Origin: Terfezia claveryi
Lineage: Eukaryota; Ascomycota; Pezizomycetes; Pezizales; Pezizaceae
Length of the DNA: 64,000 bases
Reading direction: 5' to 3'
Assembly (NCBI GenBank): GCA_015179025.1
Contig: WHUX01000001.1
Coordinates: forward strand, 682,001-746,000
Of the stretch, positions 25,080 through 36,924 are shown one piece after another (position 1 is the first letter of the stretch; each line of letters begins with the position of its first letter). The position numbers and the translations under genes are program-made. A model generated the notes under the pieces. The model made no database searches, was not told where the DNA came from, and saw nothing but the letters and a program-made list of their open reading frames with translations.

Positions 25080-26283
25080 TATTGAATGTAGAGTGTGTGG
25101 TTAAAAAAGCGAAAACGCGTGAGTTGGGTTGGGTTGGGTGGGTGAGTTACGTTAGGACGTTGAGGCAGCGGTGTTGATAGAATCGATGGTTGAAAGAAGA
25201 AGATGAGAGCAGAGCGAAAGTTGGGGGGAGCGTTGGATTTATAGGTTGAGACAGGGCGATTCTACATCACGTCGCTGCTTGGTGTGCGTATATCTAATAT
25301 GGTCGGTATGGAAAGTACGGTGCGCGGCTAGAAGGATTGGGCGCACCATTCCCAAGCGAGGCAGGGCAATGGCTCGGCACTAAACATGCGAGAAAAAAAA
25401 GTGGGTTAGGGGAGCTTGTTCCCGGAGAGCATCACTTCGCGCGTTACGTTCCAACCAGTCACAGAAACAATGCAAACAGAACCAGGGACTCAGGCTTTAC
25501 CATCTATGTTTCGTCGCATAGAGAGACTGCACACTGCAGAATCGCAAGTCGAACGTAAGGTAAGGATGGCAGCTTTCCTTAAGGACCTGTCACTGGTGGG
25601 CGTACGAGGCAGCCCCAAGGATTATTCAACCATAAATGCCGGTTCCACCCCTCGGCCTTAGAGCTGGCTGCAATATCCCAAAGAGGAGATATTCTGAATC
25701 CTGAGCTCGTACACATCGCGTCCCCCATTGCAACCTCGTGAACACGATGTTAGCACGTTGGGGACAAGAGCAACTTCTAGCCTGACCTGATAGGCCAAGG
25801 TGCCTGCCTGCTCGACCGGTGCCCTCACATACGAAGGAAAAAAAACTACAAGTAAAGATGAGACGCTTCAATCGTAATCAAAAGAGACAGTTTGGACGTG
25901 TCCTTTTCCCAGCCACCATTGCATTGAGAGTTGTGCGGCACTGGTCTCAATAGATGCACTCACAAAAACTAACTGAAGGCAACCTCACATATCCCAGCCC
26001 CTGCATTCCACACACCAACACTAAAGTGGAAAGAAGCCATACTTGAACCATTTTCCCCGTAGACGCTTAGTCACACAGGCCATCCCGAATTCTGTTGATT
26101 TGGTGCAATCCTTACCATAGTATAAGAACCCCGTCCCTCCCACGCGTCTCCTCTTTTTCCCTCTTCCCTCTCAACATTCGTCGCCAGCACCCCACGCCGT
26201 ACCTCTCAACTACGCCAATATACAGCATTACTCAGGTCTAACAGTTCACACAAACCGAGTTTTTTTTCCGAAGTCAATCAAAA
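25080..26283. promoter_or_regulatory. Divergent H2A/H2B promoter region
   Basis: A 1.2-kb region between two head-to-head histone genes, the usual fungal arrangement that allows joint S-phase control. The H2B side is pyrimidine-rich (about 26130-26180) just upstream of the start. I did not identify a histone-type upstream activating motif by eye. Confidence 0.6.
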
Positions 26284-27092
26284 ATGCCCCCGAAAGCTGC
26301 TGAAAAGAAGCCCTCTACTGGCGGAAAGGCCCCAGCTGGCAAGGCCCCAGCCTCTGACAAACCAAAGGTAAATAAAGCGAATTCTCTACCCAAGTGACCT
26401 GAGGTCCTTTTTTTAATCCATAAAAAAAAAAAAAAAATCCATAAAAAAAAAAAAAAAGGATTCAATTTGAAAAAAAAAAAAAAAAAAGATAAAAATTGGA
26501 TCAAAGCAAGCGACTTGTGACTTTTCCCCCCTCCCTTCCCCTTCCCCTTCTCCCCCTTCCGTTTTTGTTTTGGCTTGAACTTACAGTTTGAGCAGGAGGC
26601 CGGAAAGAAAACTGCCGCTGCCCCGGGTGATAAGAAGAAGCGAACCAAGACCAGGAAGGAGACCTACTCCTCCTATATCTACAAGGGTATGATCCAATTC
26701 GACATTTTTCGACCGGTTTTTTTTTTGGGGGGTTTTTTTTTTGTGAAGTTCTCAACTGGTTTGACTAACGCGCTTGAAATACAGTCCTCAAGCAGGTTCA
26801 CCCCGACACTGGTATCTCTAACCGTGCTATGTCTATCTTGAACTCTTTCGTCAACGGTGGGTTTTATGAGCTTCAAGATAACATCGAATTTCATGCTGAT
26901 TCCGAAATAATAGATATTTTCGAACGTGTTGCCACCGAGGCCTCCAAGCTCGCTGCCTATAATAAGAAGTCCACTATCTCCTCCCGTGAGATCCAGACCT
27001 CCGTTCGACTTATTCTTCCCGGTGAACTTGCCAAGCATGCCGTCTCCGAAGGCACCAAGGCTGTCACCAAATATTCTTCTTCTACCAAGTAA
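26284..27092 (+). CDS. Histone H2B
   Basis: Core nucleosome histone. ATG at 26284 gives [20 protein letters not shown]. Four exons: after KPK a ~190-base intron carrying three long A runs, then [33 protein letters not shown]; then [24 protein letters not shown]; then [59 protein letters not shown] to the TAA at 27090-27092. The AVTKYSS segment carries the Lys that is ubiquitinated in fungal H2B, the substrate of the Ubp8 encoded at 3.7-5.9 kb. The last intron (26857-26913) is 57 bases long with no in-frame stop; retention would add 19 residues between FVN and DIFERV. The normal H2B sequence requires its removal. Confidence 0.97.
26414..26490 (+). repeat. A-rich tandem tract in H2B intron 1
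   Basis: Two adjacent copies of TCCAT followed by about 15 A, then a third run of 17 or more A. These lie inside the first H2B intron and are prone to slippage. Confidence 0.6.
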
Positions 27093-27811
27093 CCAGTTTC
27101 TCCTGCGTCGATTTTTTTGAGGAGCACATGGCTATAGCGGCTACCGGCTGGGGTTCTACGCTTTTGATCTTAGTTTTTTTGTTTGGGGGTCCTGAAATGA
27201 AGCAATGGCTCTTCCTGTTTTACTAGTTTCCTTTATGATCTCGGCTTTGGGTTGGGTTTTTATTTCGTTTCTCTGTTCATTATAATCATCCTTCTGTACG
27301 CAAACTTTGGTTACGAAGGTTTTCGAAGGTGAAAGAGGTTGTGGGGGGGGGGGGTTGCGAGGCGTGATTTGGGTTTTCTTTTTTACCGTCATTCGGGTAG
27401 AAAAATCCAAAAGGCTGCGCTTCTGTTTAATCATGCTCCCTAGAAACATCATTTAGGTCAATGTAGCTGTCGGTACTGGTGTGCTTTTGGTGATAGGGAG
27501 TTCCTATTTGAAATAGATGTGGAAAAAAACACTTATGAAACCCAACCTCATTACCTTCTTTCCTGTCAATCGTAAGTTTAAGTTGAAGTAAGATACAAAA
27601 GCTTCATCTTGAACTTCCGATATGAACGTCAAATGACAGATATAGAGTATGGACTTCCCTACATTGAACTCTTTGTTCTCGATAGACTGACGTTGTATTT
27701 CCACTCTTTTGTTCATGCCAAGATTTCCATGTTTTGGTGCCAAGCAAAGAAGCACGTGTTTATCAGTCCAGTGACTTGGCGTCTGTTGCTCGCTGAGCGC
27801 GCCCGGTGCGT

Positions 27812-27854
27812 GCATCTCATTAGTCTGGTTGGCACAACCAGACTAGCATCTCAT
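27812..27854 (+). mobile_element. 25-base perfect palindromic insertion with 9-base target duplication
   Basis: GCATCTCAT at 27812-27820 is repeated at 27846-27854. The 25 bases between read TAGTCTGGTT, then GGCAC, then AACCAGACTA: a perfect 10-base inverted repeat around a 5-base centre. This is the only member that keeps both ends of the putative parent element. Confidence 0.85.
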
Positions 27855-27954
27855 GGGGGCGGAATCAGCCGAAGAGGTTCATTATATAAGAGAGAAATTA
27901 CGTAAACTGAGGATCCTTCTGATTACCTAACTCGTTGAGGGAAAGGGGACCGTG

Positions 27955-28058
27955 AATATTGATGTTTGATATATAAGTACATCTCTGGATCTCAGTCTAT
28001 ACCCAGAATATTGATGTTTGATATATAAGTACATCTCTGGATCTCAGTCTATACCCAG
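27955..28058 (+). repeat. 52-base exact tandem duplication
   Basis: The 52 bases at 27955-28006 are repeated directly at 28007-28058, and a few bases of a third copy (ATTGATG) follow. The copies appear identical, which suggests a recent event. No gene overlaps it. Confidence 0.85.
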
Positions 28059-28790
28059 ATTGATGCCGATGTATATCTGTTTATTTTGCAAGCAAGCCTC
28101 TTGGTATCAGTTGCAATCAAAGCGCGTGAACATCAATCTAATAAAATATAAGTCCATCAGCTATCGTAGAATAGTAATCCAAATCACCAGAAGTTCATAG
28201 AGAAGTTCAGACTCTCAAAAGAAACTGAGGTGATTGCCTAGTATGGATGCTTGGCTTCTATTTAGGGAACCCAACTGGACATCCCGAGACTGAACTGGAA
28301 CAATCGTCTATAAGATTAAACTTGGTAACACAACACCAGCAACCTAAAATTTGTATGTACAAGGTATTTCTCTGCATCTTCAATTATAGACATCCTGACT
28401 CATTCCACCTGCAAGGACGGAGCTCCTATCTTCGCCAGACGTGGTAATTTCACGTTTCGCTTTCCGCTAGAATTGTGTCTGCGGCCCGTACCATCTTGAG
28501 ACTCTGGTTCGTTTGTCTGGGTCTATTCTCCGTTTGGTTTAATGAAAATCGTAAAGGAATATGAATCATCTCAATGTACTGGGAGTTGTATTCGTTAAAT
28601 ATACAATATCCAATTAATGAGTCGCAGGGAAATGACTATAGCAATGTGAATCCAAAAGATTTTATCCTAAAAGAAACACCAATAACCCTTAAGAACTATT
28701 AGCTAACGCATCATTAAATCATGAGAAATCCGAAAAAAATTATATATACCAATCATCTGACAGACCAGCCACCAGGTGAAAAGCTCCGCC

Positions 28791-30528
28791 TTAGTCCCAA
28801 TATCTCCTCCCCCTCCCTGCTGACCGCCTGTCTTCAAACCCATGGTTATTCCTCTTTCTTCCTCCCCTCCCACCGCCTTGACCTCCCCGCTCATTTCCCC
28901 CGCTTTGACCGTGCCCACCTTGATACCCATCATGTCCATGCCTCCCATGACTATCCATTTGCCCTTCTCCATATCCACCTCTGTGTCCATCTCCGCCATA
29001 TCCACCGCGATGTCCATCACCACCACCATATCCGCCCCGATATCCATCCCCTCCATATCCACCCCTATTTCCGTCTCCCCCATATCCGCCCCGAAATCCG
29101 CTTGGGTGATGATGGTGATGGTGATGATGCTGATCCCCATCCCCACGATTATGATGAAAATTCCGTTGATTCTGATAATTCCGCTTCCACTCCATCTCCG
29201 ACCTCAAAGTCTCGTCCTCACTTTCAATCCTCAATAGCATCTTCTCCTCAACCTTTCCCAGAAAAGTAAATCCAGGCTCCACATCCTGCCATTTCGTGAT
29301 AAACTTCGCATCCACTGGCTTCGTGCCCCGCTTGTGCCCAAGTACAATAATGGGTTTTGAGGATTCGGTGTGAAACTTTGCCTTTGGATCTACGGGCCGG
29401 ATGAGTGCGGCCCAGATTCTGTCTTGCCAGCTCCCAATTCCAATGACCTCAAACTCAATCTGATTCCCTATACCGCCGACTTTGTTTAGCATTGCCTGTG
29501 ACGCCCGACGGTGGCAGATCATAATATTTGAAGCGAGGGTGCGGATATCTTCATCATTAGGAAGAGGAAAAGCTTCAAGAAGTTTCTTTGTGGTCTTTTG
29601 CGAAAGGAGGTATCCTGTGAAGAAGATCTGCTTCTTGATATGTAACGACGGCATTCCTGCCCCCCCTTCCTGGCGTAGATGGGTATTATGATCATTGATC
29701 AACTTCTGTATTTCTGCAACCTCTGTAACGGGATCAAGTGTGTGTGTCAATGCAGCCACTTGCACCACATCCGCTGCCACTGGCCTTCTCCCTGCCTTGG
29801 TAATTCGTTCATTATACTCCCGAAAAAAATTCTCAAATGCATGAACATGCGCTATCCTATCCTCATATATCTTCAAATCCTCAGCATGCACATACGTATC
29901 CATAATCTTACCTAATAACATCGTCTTAAAGTCCTTCGTATTCTTAATCTTCTCACCCTCAGGCCCAACTTCGGGCTTTAAGCAGATCATATCGAATTCG
30001 AGTTTTTTTGCCGCTACTATTTGTTGTATAAGTCTAGAGAAACCTTTCACTGAGCGCCCCGTGAGGAGGATAGTGAGGGTGTCCTTCTGCGCCATGGATA
30101 GTTCCACAAGGCTGACTATGAGTTCGTTCCACCATCCTTCCCAAGCTCTTGCTTCTTCCTTCTCCACTCCCTCACCTGTGGCTGCTAACAGCCTTGAGTC
30201 ATGCCACCAACCACCATTGATAAAGGCGTCGATATTTTGAAGTTGGCCAAGTGTTGTACTATTCCATAATTTCGGGTTCGGTAGTGGGCTTAAAAACAAA
30301 GTATTATCGAAGTCGTAAACGTGAATCGACCTCACTGTAGTAAGGTCACAGTTAGAAATCTTTTCACCAAAACTCCTATTCTTGCTTCGACCTACCATCC
30401 GGTATGAACGGTAACTCCTTCCCATCCGTTACAGACCACTTCGACAAACTTGCCACAAGCCCTCCCAACGTCGGCGGCGGAGCTGGCAGCAATACTCCTC
30501 CCCCGTGTGTTACTGGATAGGCGGACAT
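28791..30528 (-). CDS. Swiss Army Knife RNA-repair-like HAD-domain protein with RGG/GGY tail
   Basis: The N-terminal half matches the HAD domain named for Swiss Army Knife RNA repair-like proteins: VYDFDNTLFLSPLPNPKLW (DxDxT nucleophile motif), GGWWHDSRLLAATGEG, LTILLTGRSVKGFSRLI (motif II Thr) and YEDRIAHVHAFENFF (motif III/IV acids). A middle region (VAALTHTLDPVTEVAEIQKL to KPIIVLGHKRGTKPVDAKFI) follows. The C-terminal ~120 residues have an eight-His run and about six GGYGGDG(H/N/Y)R repeats ending in RGG boxes, typical of RNA binding. The start chosen is ATG 30528 (MSAYPVTHGGGVLLPAP); exon 1 ends about 30397 and is joined to VRSIHVYDFDN at about 30333, with a GTAGGT donor. The rest is a single exon to the TAG-type stop at 28791. 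Substrate unknown; a role in RNA end processing is inferred from the family name only. Confidence 0.85.
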
Positions 30529-31772
30529 AACTTTGCGGAGAAGCTGTTTTTGTGTCCTTTGCATGGTGGCGTAATTATAATGGTTGTCCTGAAGGCCTTC
30601 ATGTAGCCAAGCCCACTAGTCAGCGTTTTTGTAACAGGGGTACAGTAGTCAATTGTTATTTCCATTATGGTAATGTCAATTACGGAGCGCCTTGGCATCT
30701 TGGCCTGACCGCTCATTGGCCTAATATTGGTAGGGACTTTGGAGTCCCTTAACGAGATTTGACATTAAATTAGCATCAATCAACATAGAACATCATCACA
30801 TCAATTAAATCTGAAAGAAAAAAGCCATTCGAGTTTAGAACTGGATGAAGGAAGATGTAGAGCTAACTGGATAATTCCTAAACAAGTTCTCCAAGATCGA
30901 TATCCTTCTTGCATGATGCCTTCCAGCACTCCCTTGAACAGCCAAATAGCAGCGCACCAATATCTTTCTATAAACACCTAGTCCAACAGCTCTAATATCA
31001 TGTCATCTCCGAGAAGCTCCTTCAGCACCTGTATGAGCCGCTCTATGATCCCAAATGTGGTTCTCCGCTGAGTGAGTTGTGGCGTTTCGACGTTACTAAG
31101 CAGGCTTATATGAAGATTTACAGTAGTAACTTAGAACCGGGGGGTTTGAAGTTTGACATTACCTTGATGGAAATAACAATTCGACTAACCCCTATTATGT
31201 TAAATTTCTGGCGCCGGCAAACGCGGCTCTGAGTCTGAGATAGACGATGTCTTTATAATTATTATCAATTCCCGGCCCCGAAGCTTGTTGTTAGGCATTA
31301 AAAGATATAGCGGACAGTGGTAAATAGCAGGAAGAAGTGGGTAATACCAAATTACTTGAGCCCAAGGGAAACAGATGCGGGATGTAAACCAAATATCTCG
31401 TGCCAGTACATATATACCATATATAACAAAGCGAACCTACAGCAGTAGATGTATTCTTGGGAAGACCCGAACTGGTCCGCTTCAAGTCAAGAAAACTGTT
31501 CATAAAGCCCTTATCTGCTATTGACCCCGAAACCATGCTGCAATAGAGTCAAATAAGAACATGGAAATTTAAAAAAAAAAAAAAAAAAAAAAAACCACAC
31601 CGAATGGATCGAAGGCGTCACGCTCAACAATATAAGACCGCATCACTGCGTTTTGCCAGGGCTCACAGGCTTGAATTTCATCATCTTCACATGGTAAACC
31701 CCAGCAAACAAATCCGCAACTCTAGACTAGATAACGAAACTAACTAACTATGGGCATGAGCGTATGATCGAT
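30529..31772. other. Intergenic stretch, possible short coding relic
   Basis: No clear gene. On the minus strand at about 30980-31070 a 30-codon stretch (RRTTFGIIERLIQVLKELLG then DDMILELLD and a stop) reads like a protein C-terminus but has no recognisable upstream part. A run of about 25 A lies near 31570. Confidence 0.4.
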
Positions 31773-33489
31773 CTAGTTTAGGTCGACAGTAAATTTCCAC
31801 CTGTAAATTGTTAGCATTGCTTCACAAAATTTAATAGAGAGGCCACCGTACTTATCCTCCAAAAGCCCCTTTGCTGTATCATCAAGCAATATTATGCGTC
31901 TATTATTCACATATGCGGTCTTGTCCATCATTTCCACCTTTAGGCTTGCCAATTGTTCTACTGGCCTTTCAAATAACTCACTCAGAGTCTCCACCGCCAT
32001 CTCCAAATCCTTTTGGTTGTCCTCAAAAATATGGGTAAGATTGTTTCTCTCCAGGTAGAATGCAAACGCGTAGGTCCATTTGAGTGTCTGGCGACATTGC
32101 TGGAGCACTTTTGATGCGGAGTCCAGGTACTGAACCTCAATCCATGACATACCAGATTGGGACTGTAGTAGTGTCATTTTCTTCTCTGTCTTCACATAAA
32201 GGTCCTTATCTAGCTTCGCAGATTGTTCGTGATTCGCATAACGATTATAATACTACACATAACAGTTAGTTGTAAGGTTGAAAAAGAGCATCATGTCACA
32301 TACATGGAGGTATCTTTCAAGAGAAGCCCGTGATTTGGCCTGATGATCTCTAGCATCAACTCCAGCCTTCTCTTCGAATCGGTTACAATTGTACCAGCTC
32401 GTGCCATGCTCACTCCAAGGCCCCATGCACACCCAGCAAAACTCATGCTTACACTTCCGACTGTGATATGTCAGCTTTGGTATAAACCGTGTACCGGTGA
32501 AGTGAACTCACCAGGTCATGTGGTTACATCCACCATTTTTCTCTATTGTAGCAACACATTTCGGGCACTCCTTAGTATTCGCCGATATCCAGTTTGCCGT
32601 CTCCGAATCATCTTCACACTTTTTAATCCACTTCTTCACAAGAGCGCATGGACAAGGCTGGTGGTCGTTCAGCCCACAGCCAAAACAGAAATGGTGGCCA
32701 CACGAACACACCACGGTTGGTACAATGGTAGTTAATTGCTTGGGACCTATTGCACAATCTACCGCATATTCGCAGTTTGGGGCTGGACACCACCGTAGGT
32801 TGTCCTTGTCATCGACGTATGTTCGGTTCAGTAAAACCTGATAGCGGTCTGAAACTGATTTCGGTGCGAGAAGCTTGATAGCCTTCGAATCAACCAAGGT
32901 TGAGCAACCCTCGCAAGGGCATTGTATTCGACCGGATTCGCCCTCTTCCTTAATCTTCTGTTCTAGATAGACGGTATAACATTCCACACAGTATCTGTGG
33001 TCACATCGTAGTGCAAATGTCTCCAAACCATTCTCGTCATTGCAGCAGATATCACACATAAAACCCTTCACCTTCTCGATTTTTAGCGTTTTTGCAGCGT
33101 TTGTGTCCAAGCCTGCTGCGCTTAATACTTCCTCTTGGCTGTTGAGGTATTGTTCGATTAAACGCTCCTTTTGCCACTTGAAATGCCGCATGAGGACTGC
33201 GCATTGCTCAGATGGTAAACCGAGGATGCTGGAAACCTCTTCAATTTGTTCCGCCTGAGCCTTTTGAATCTGACTGTCTGAGTATACACGAAATTCAACT
33301 TCATAGGATTTGCGTTGGGGTTTGTCATATTTTAGATATCGATCGTCGTCATACGTATCGTCTTCAAATTCTGAGTCTTAGGGTGCAACATGTTAGCTTG
33401 AATTCCAAATAGGTGGACACACCCCTACCTGATTCTTCTAAGCTCTCATCATTGAAGTCCTCATCCGACATAAAATCGTCGTCACTCAT
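31773..33489 (-). CDS. Ariadne-type RBR E3 ubiquitin ligase
   Basis: RING-between-RING ligase that passes ubiquitin from an E2 through a Cys in RING2 to the substrate. Start ATG 33489 (MSDDDFMSDEDFNDE, acidic N-terminus usual in Ariadne). A UBA-like region (SSILGLPSEQCAVLMRHFKW) leads into RING1 (CDICCNDENGLETFALRCDH, RYCVECY), the in-between-RING domain (CPAPNCEYAVDCAIG, CSCGHHFCFGCGLNDHQPCPC) and RING2 (CPKCVATIEKNGGCNHMTC then RKCKHEFCWVCMGPW); the catalytic Cys is the one in GGCNHMTC. The C-terminal Ariadne domain follows (YYNRYANHEQSAKLD, LQQCRQTLKWTYAFAFYLER, NNLTHIFEDNQKDLE). The last intron joins EDK to WKFTVDLN; stop TAG 31773-31775. About five exons. An in-frame upstream ATG at 33687 is less likely. 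Confidence 0.93.
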
Positions 33490-34435
33490 AGCTGTGGTTA
33501 CCGAGGGTGTAGAAGGTATTGCTGTTGCCGGAGTTGAGACCTTCTTTTCCTGCCTCGCCTCTGGATCCGGCTCCGCTGCCTTCCTTTTTCTCGAGAAGTC
33601 TACCGTTGTGAAAGCGGAGAGTCGCCGTTGCTTGGATGAAACCAAACAACGATGTGTAGGCGCACTGGTGGACGTGGCTTGACACACTGACTATGGGGGT
33701 TGCGTATGTATGGTGAAGAATATTTCGGTGTGGCCTTGGAGACAGAAAATTATTCTGTATAAGGTGGGGTGAATCTGACGAGGGATGAGATATGTGGAGA
33801 ATGTTGGGATGTGGAGGTAGTTATGTAGGTCACGGTAGCAAGCAAGCTAAAACATGAAAGATTGAGCTCAAGGGGGACAACACTAGAAAGTGCAGGTATT
33901 GTTAGTAAGACAGGCAAGAGGCAGGTATCTCATAGTACAGCTCCGTTTTAGTAAATCGGCAAGCTGCGTTACGCACATATAGATACAGTAGTGTGGGGCG
34001 GTGTTTTTGCTAATTCTGAGCTCTTTCTTGGCGGTTGTCGGTCTCGGAAAGTACTACAAACACAATAACAACTGATTTCACACTTTTTATTCATCCTCAT
34101 AAATGGGTCATACAATGCCAGGAGTGACTGTGTATTTTGCCGAATACTATAACTTAGCTATGAAGCATGGCCATAAGCTAGGAGCCGTGTGGAGTGGTAA
34201 GCAGCAATATAAAGAATCAAACGGCATGCATCGATATATACGCAAACGGTTGTACCCAGGACGAATCACAGAATACCATCTGACCAGAACTGTCATTTTG
34301 CGTCCTGTAGCAGATAGAGTATTACAAAAGTAGCCTTGATCTCTGATTGGTAAAGCAACCAGTCTACACCGCTGTAAGTATATAACCCGGATCCTTGAAA
34401 AACCATGAATAAATGTGGAATTGACGGTCTTTTGT
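33490..34435. other. Intergenic stretch, no gene seen
   Basis: Upstream region of the RBR ligase gene and downstream region of the eIF2B epsilon gene. Short frames only; nothing recognised. Confidence 0.5.
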
Positions 34436-36924
34436 TCACTCATCTTCCCCATCCCCATCCTCATCCCCATCCTCATCCTCATCCTCATCCTCATCCCCAT
34501 CCTCATCCTTATCCTCATTCTCATTCTCATCCTCATCCTCGTCCTCCGACGCGGCTTCAGCAAGCCATGTAATGAATGCATTCGTGGGTCCTCGAACATT
34601 GACCAAATCATCATCATTGACTGACCTTTCATCTTGCCACCAGCCGTTAACTGCCTCTTCTTCGATAACGTCTATATCGTATAATTTTTGGACAGAATGC
34701 AGGAGGATCGTACCGCCTCTTCCCTTGATGGAACATTCCTTTTGAACAAGAAGAAGGAAATCCACCTGGTCCTCCAGTCCATGGATCATCCTGTTCAAAA
34801 GAGGTCCCCATCTTCCCCAAAGCTGTCCACATGCTACAGTGGCAGTCTGTCTCTGTTCCATTAAGTCCTCTATACGCGCAACAAAAGCAGTCGCGGTTGC
34901 CCTGCGCACTTGGTACCAGCTAGCATCACTAGCCATTCGTAGGCTGTTAAGCTCAAGACTTGCCACTTCTACAGGATGATTCTTCTCCAAAGCAGTACGA
35001 AGACTGATGACAGCTTCTTTATGCCAGGCGTCTTCTTCGCTCTCTTCGGACGCAGACGTAGCGAAACTTCCGGACGCCCGCCTTCTTTTCTGCTTAACTG
35101 GTGCTGATTCCTCATCAGAAGTAAGTGTTGACATCGAGGAATCTTCAAGCTCTAAACCTTCCAAAGACACAGCTGTGAAAAACTGTTAGATGCTTACTCT
35201 GCTGCCTGCCTCAAGGGGTTCCTTACTTGGCCCCAGTGAGTCAACAACCTTCACAAAATCTTCATCTTCAGATTCGGAATCCAGATACAAGAAACCCTTG
35301 CCTCCTGAACCAACAACTGCCTCATCTGCAGTATCTTCAACCTCCTCCTGACTAGTGTCCCCTTCATTTTCTTCGTCAGAGCCATCTCCATCGTGCCCAG
35401 GCGGCCGCACCCGTTTGCGGGCGGTGAGTCGTCTATGGCCCGTTACTGTAGTACCCAGAGCTAGTTTCACTCCATATGAAACAACAGCTGTATCTTCCAC
35501 TGTGGACCCGATTCCAAGGACAGCCTTATCCGCAATGATAGAGTTTCTGACCACACACCCATCTTCCACCACAACTGAATCCCAGATATATGCACCTTCA
35601 ATCACGACGTTTTTGCCGATATTGCAATCTCTCCCAATTACGCTTCCGCCAACAACACTTCCTTCCCCAACGCTGGTCCCACCACCGATTATAGTTCTTG
35701 GCTTGACAACACAGTCTCTTCCAAGTACAACGTTATCTCCCTTGTAGATATTACCCCTCTGGTATCGATACTTGTGGCCAGAAAAAACGGCATTTTCTGG
35801 ATTGATGTGCTTTGACCATTTTTGAATGATGTCCTTACTTACTGCATCATATGTGCGTAAACTCCTAACTCGCGCAGCATAGTTATCCTTGGCTACGTGG
35901 CAATGTATAGTTTTCCCGTAGAGCTCGTAATCTTGGAGAATACCATGGACAAAATGACGGCGTATGTGCTGATAATCAAAATTTTCAGTGAACAAAGCCG
36001 GGACGTCAGGGGAACAGATGTCTATAGAGCAGTCGATTAAGTCCCCCCGTATTTCAATCTGTGGATGTCTCTTAAAAAGCTCAGGGGGCATGGATATCTG
36101 TTTCTTCCTGCCATGACGGACCATCTCTTCATAGTAAACGCATCTGTCTGTTTTAGGATCGATACAGAAAACTCCCAATTCAGCCGGGCATCTACAAATT
36201 AAGGTTAGAGAAGGAGCGGCATATCTGGGCTAGGTTGTAATACTTTGTTCTGTGATTAATACTGGCTTGCCGGAGAATCATGGTCATTATTGCATTTTTG
36301 TCTGCTTGCCGTCGTTGTCTGTGATGTTGCAAAATCGGATGCAACTCTAGGGTGCTAACAACATCTCCACTGACCAGAAGGAAATCTGATGTAATAAGCT
36401 GCTTCGCATCGAGGTCTCTCATTGCATCTCCGACTGAAGCACTATTGGGTGAAAATATCACCCGTAGCTTTTTAAATCCTGAGTGCGGAGAAGTCCATTT
36501 CGAGTTCCTGAAGAGAAGATTAGCACGATACCATTGATTCCGGGGATAATATTACTTGATATATTCGTCGATTTGGTCTGCATGAGCAGAGCAGAAGACG
36601 TAAACATCCTCGACTCCAGCCGTAGCAAGAAACTCGAAGGTGTATTCGATTAGCCGCACATTTGCCAGTGGTAATAGACACTATTCCCTCATTAGAACCA
36701 CCTTTGGGGACATTACATTTCTCATCGTACCCGTGGCTTCTCAAGTGTAAGTGGTCTGAATCTGTTTTGGAATGAATCTGCTAGGACCTGTATGTAGACG
36801 AAATCAGATGAACCCATTGGAGGGCAGAGTCTTGGGTTGCACTCACCACCGCTTGAAGAGTGACGTCCTGATCATCATCATTGCCCTTCTTTCCCCCAGA
36901 CCCAGCACCAGGCTTTTTGCTCAT
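34436..36924 (-). CDS. gcd6: Translation initiation factor eIF2B subunit epsilon (catalytic GEF subunit)
   Basis: Exchanges GDP for GTP on eIF2, the regulated step of translation initiation. ATG 36924 gives MSKKPGAGSGGKKGNDDDQD. Exons then encode the nucleotidyltransferase-like domain (VLADSFQNRFRPLTLEKPRC-type start, ATAGVEDVYVFCSAHADQID, SDFLLVSGDVVSTLELHPIL, MTMILRQASINHRTK, GVFCIDPKTDRCVYYEEM), then the left-handed beta-helix repeats (GDNVVLGRDCVVKPRTIIGG, GTSVGEGSVVGGSVIGRDCN, IGKNVVIEGAYIWDSVVVED, GCVVRNSIIADKAVLGIGST). After an acidic linker the C-terminal HEAT-like W2 catalytic domain follows (HKEAVISLRTALEKNHPVEV, EDQVDFLLLVQKEC, LYDIDVIEEEAVNGWW). It ends in about 45 almost purely Asp/Glu residues encoded by a near-repetitive tract (34440-34545). 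Stop TGA 34436. About six exons. Confidence 0.94.

Larger units (their letters stand above)
27093..28790. other. Intergenic stretch with a palindromic insertion and a tandem duplication
   Basis: H2B 3' region with a run of 12 G near 27342, then the 25-base palindromic member of the TAGTCTGGTT family (27821-27845) and a 52-base tandem duplication (27955-28058), both annotated separately. No coding signal was recognised. Confidence 0.55.

Noticed and set aside
28721..29269. 182- and 131-codon plus-strand frames rich in His/Pro/Ser
   Set aside because: Antisense shadow of the Gly/Arg/Tyr repeat tail of the SAK/HAD gene.
33490..33687. In-frame 5' extension of the Ariadne gene to the ATG at 33687
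   Set aside because: Ariadne proteins start with the acidic MSDDDF-type segment; the extension is more likely the 5' untranslated region, though not excluded.
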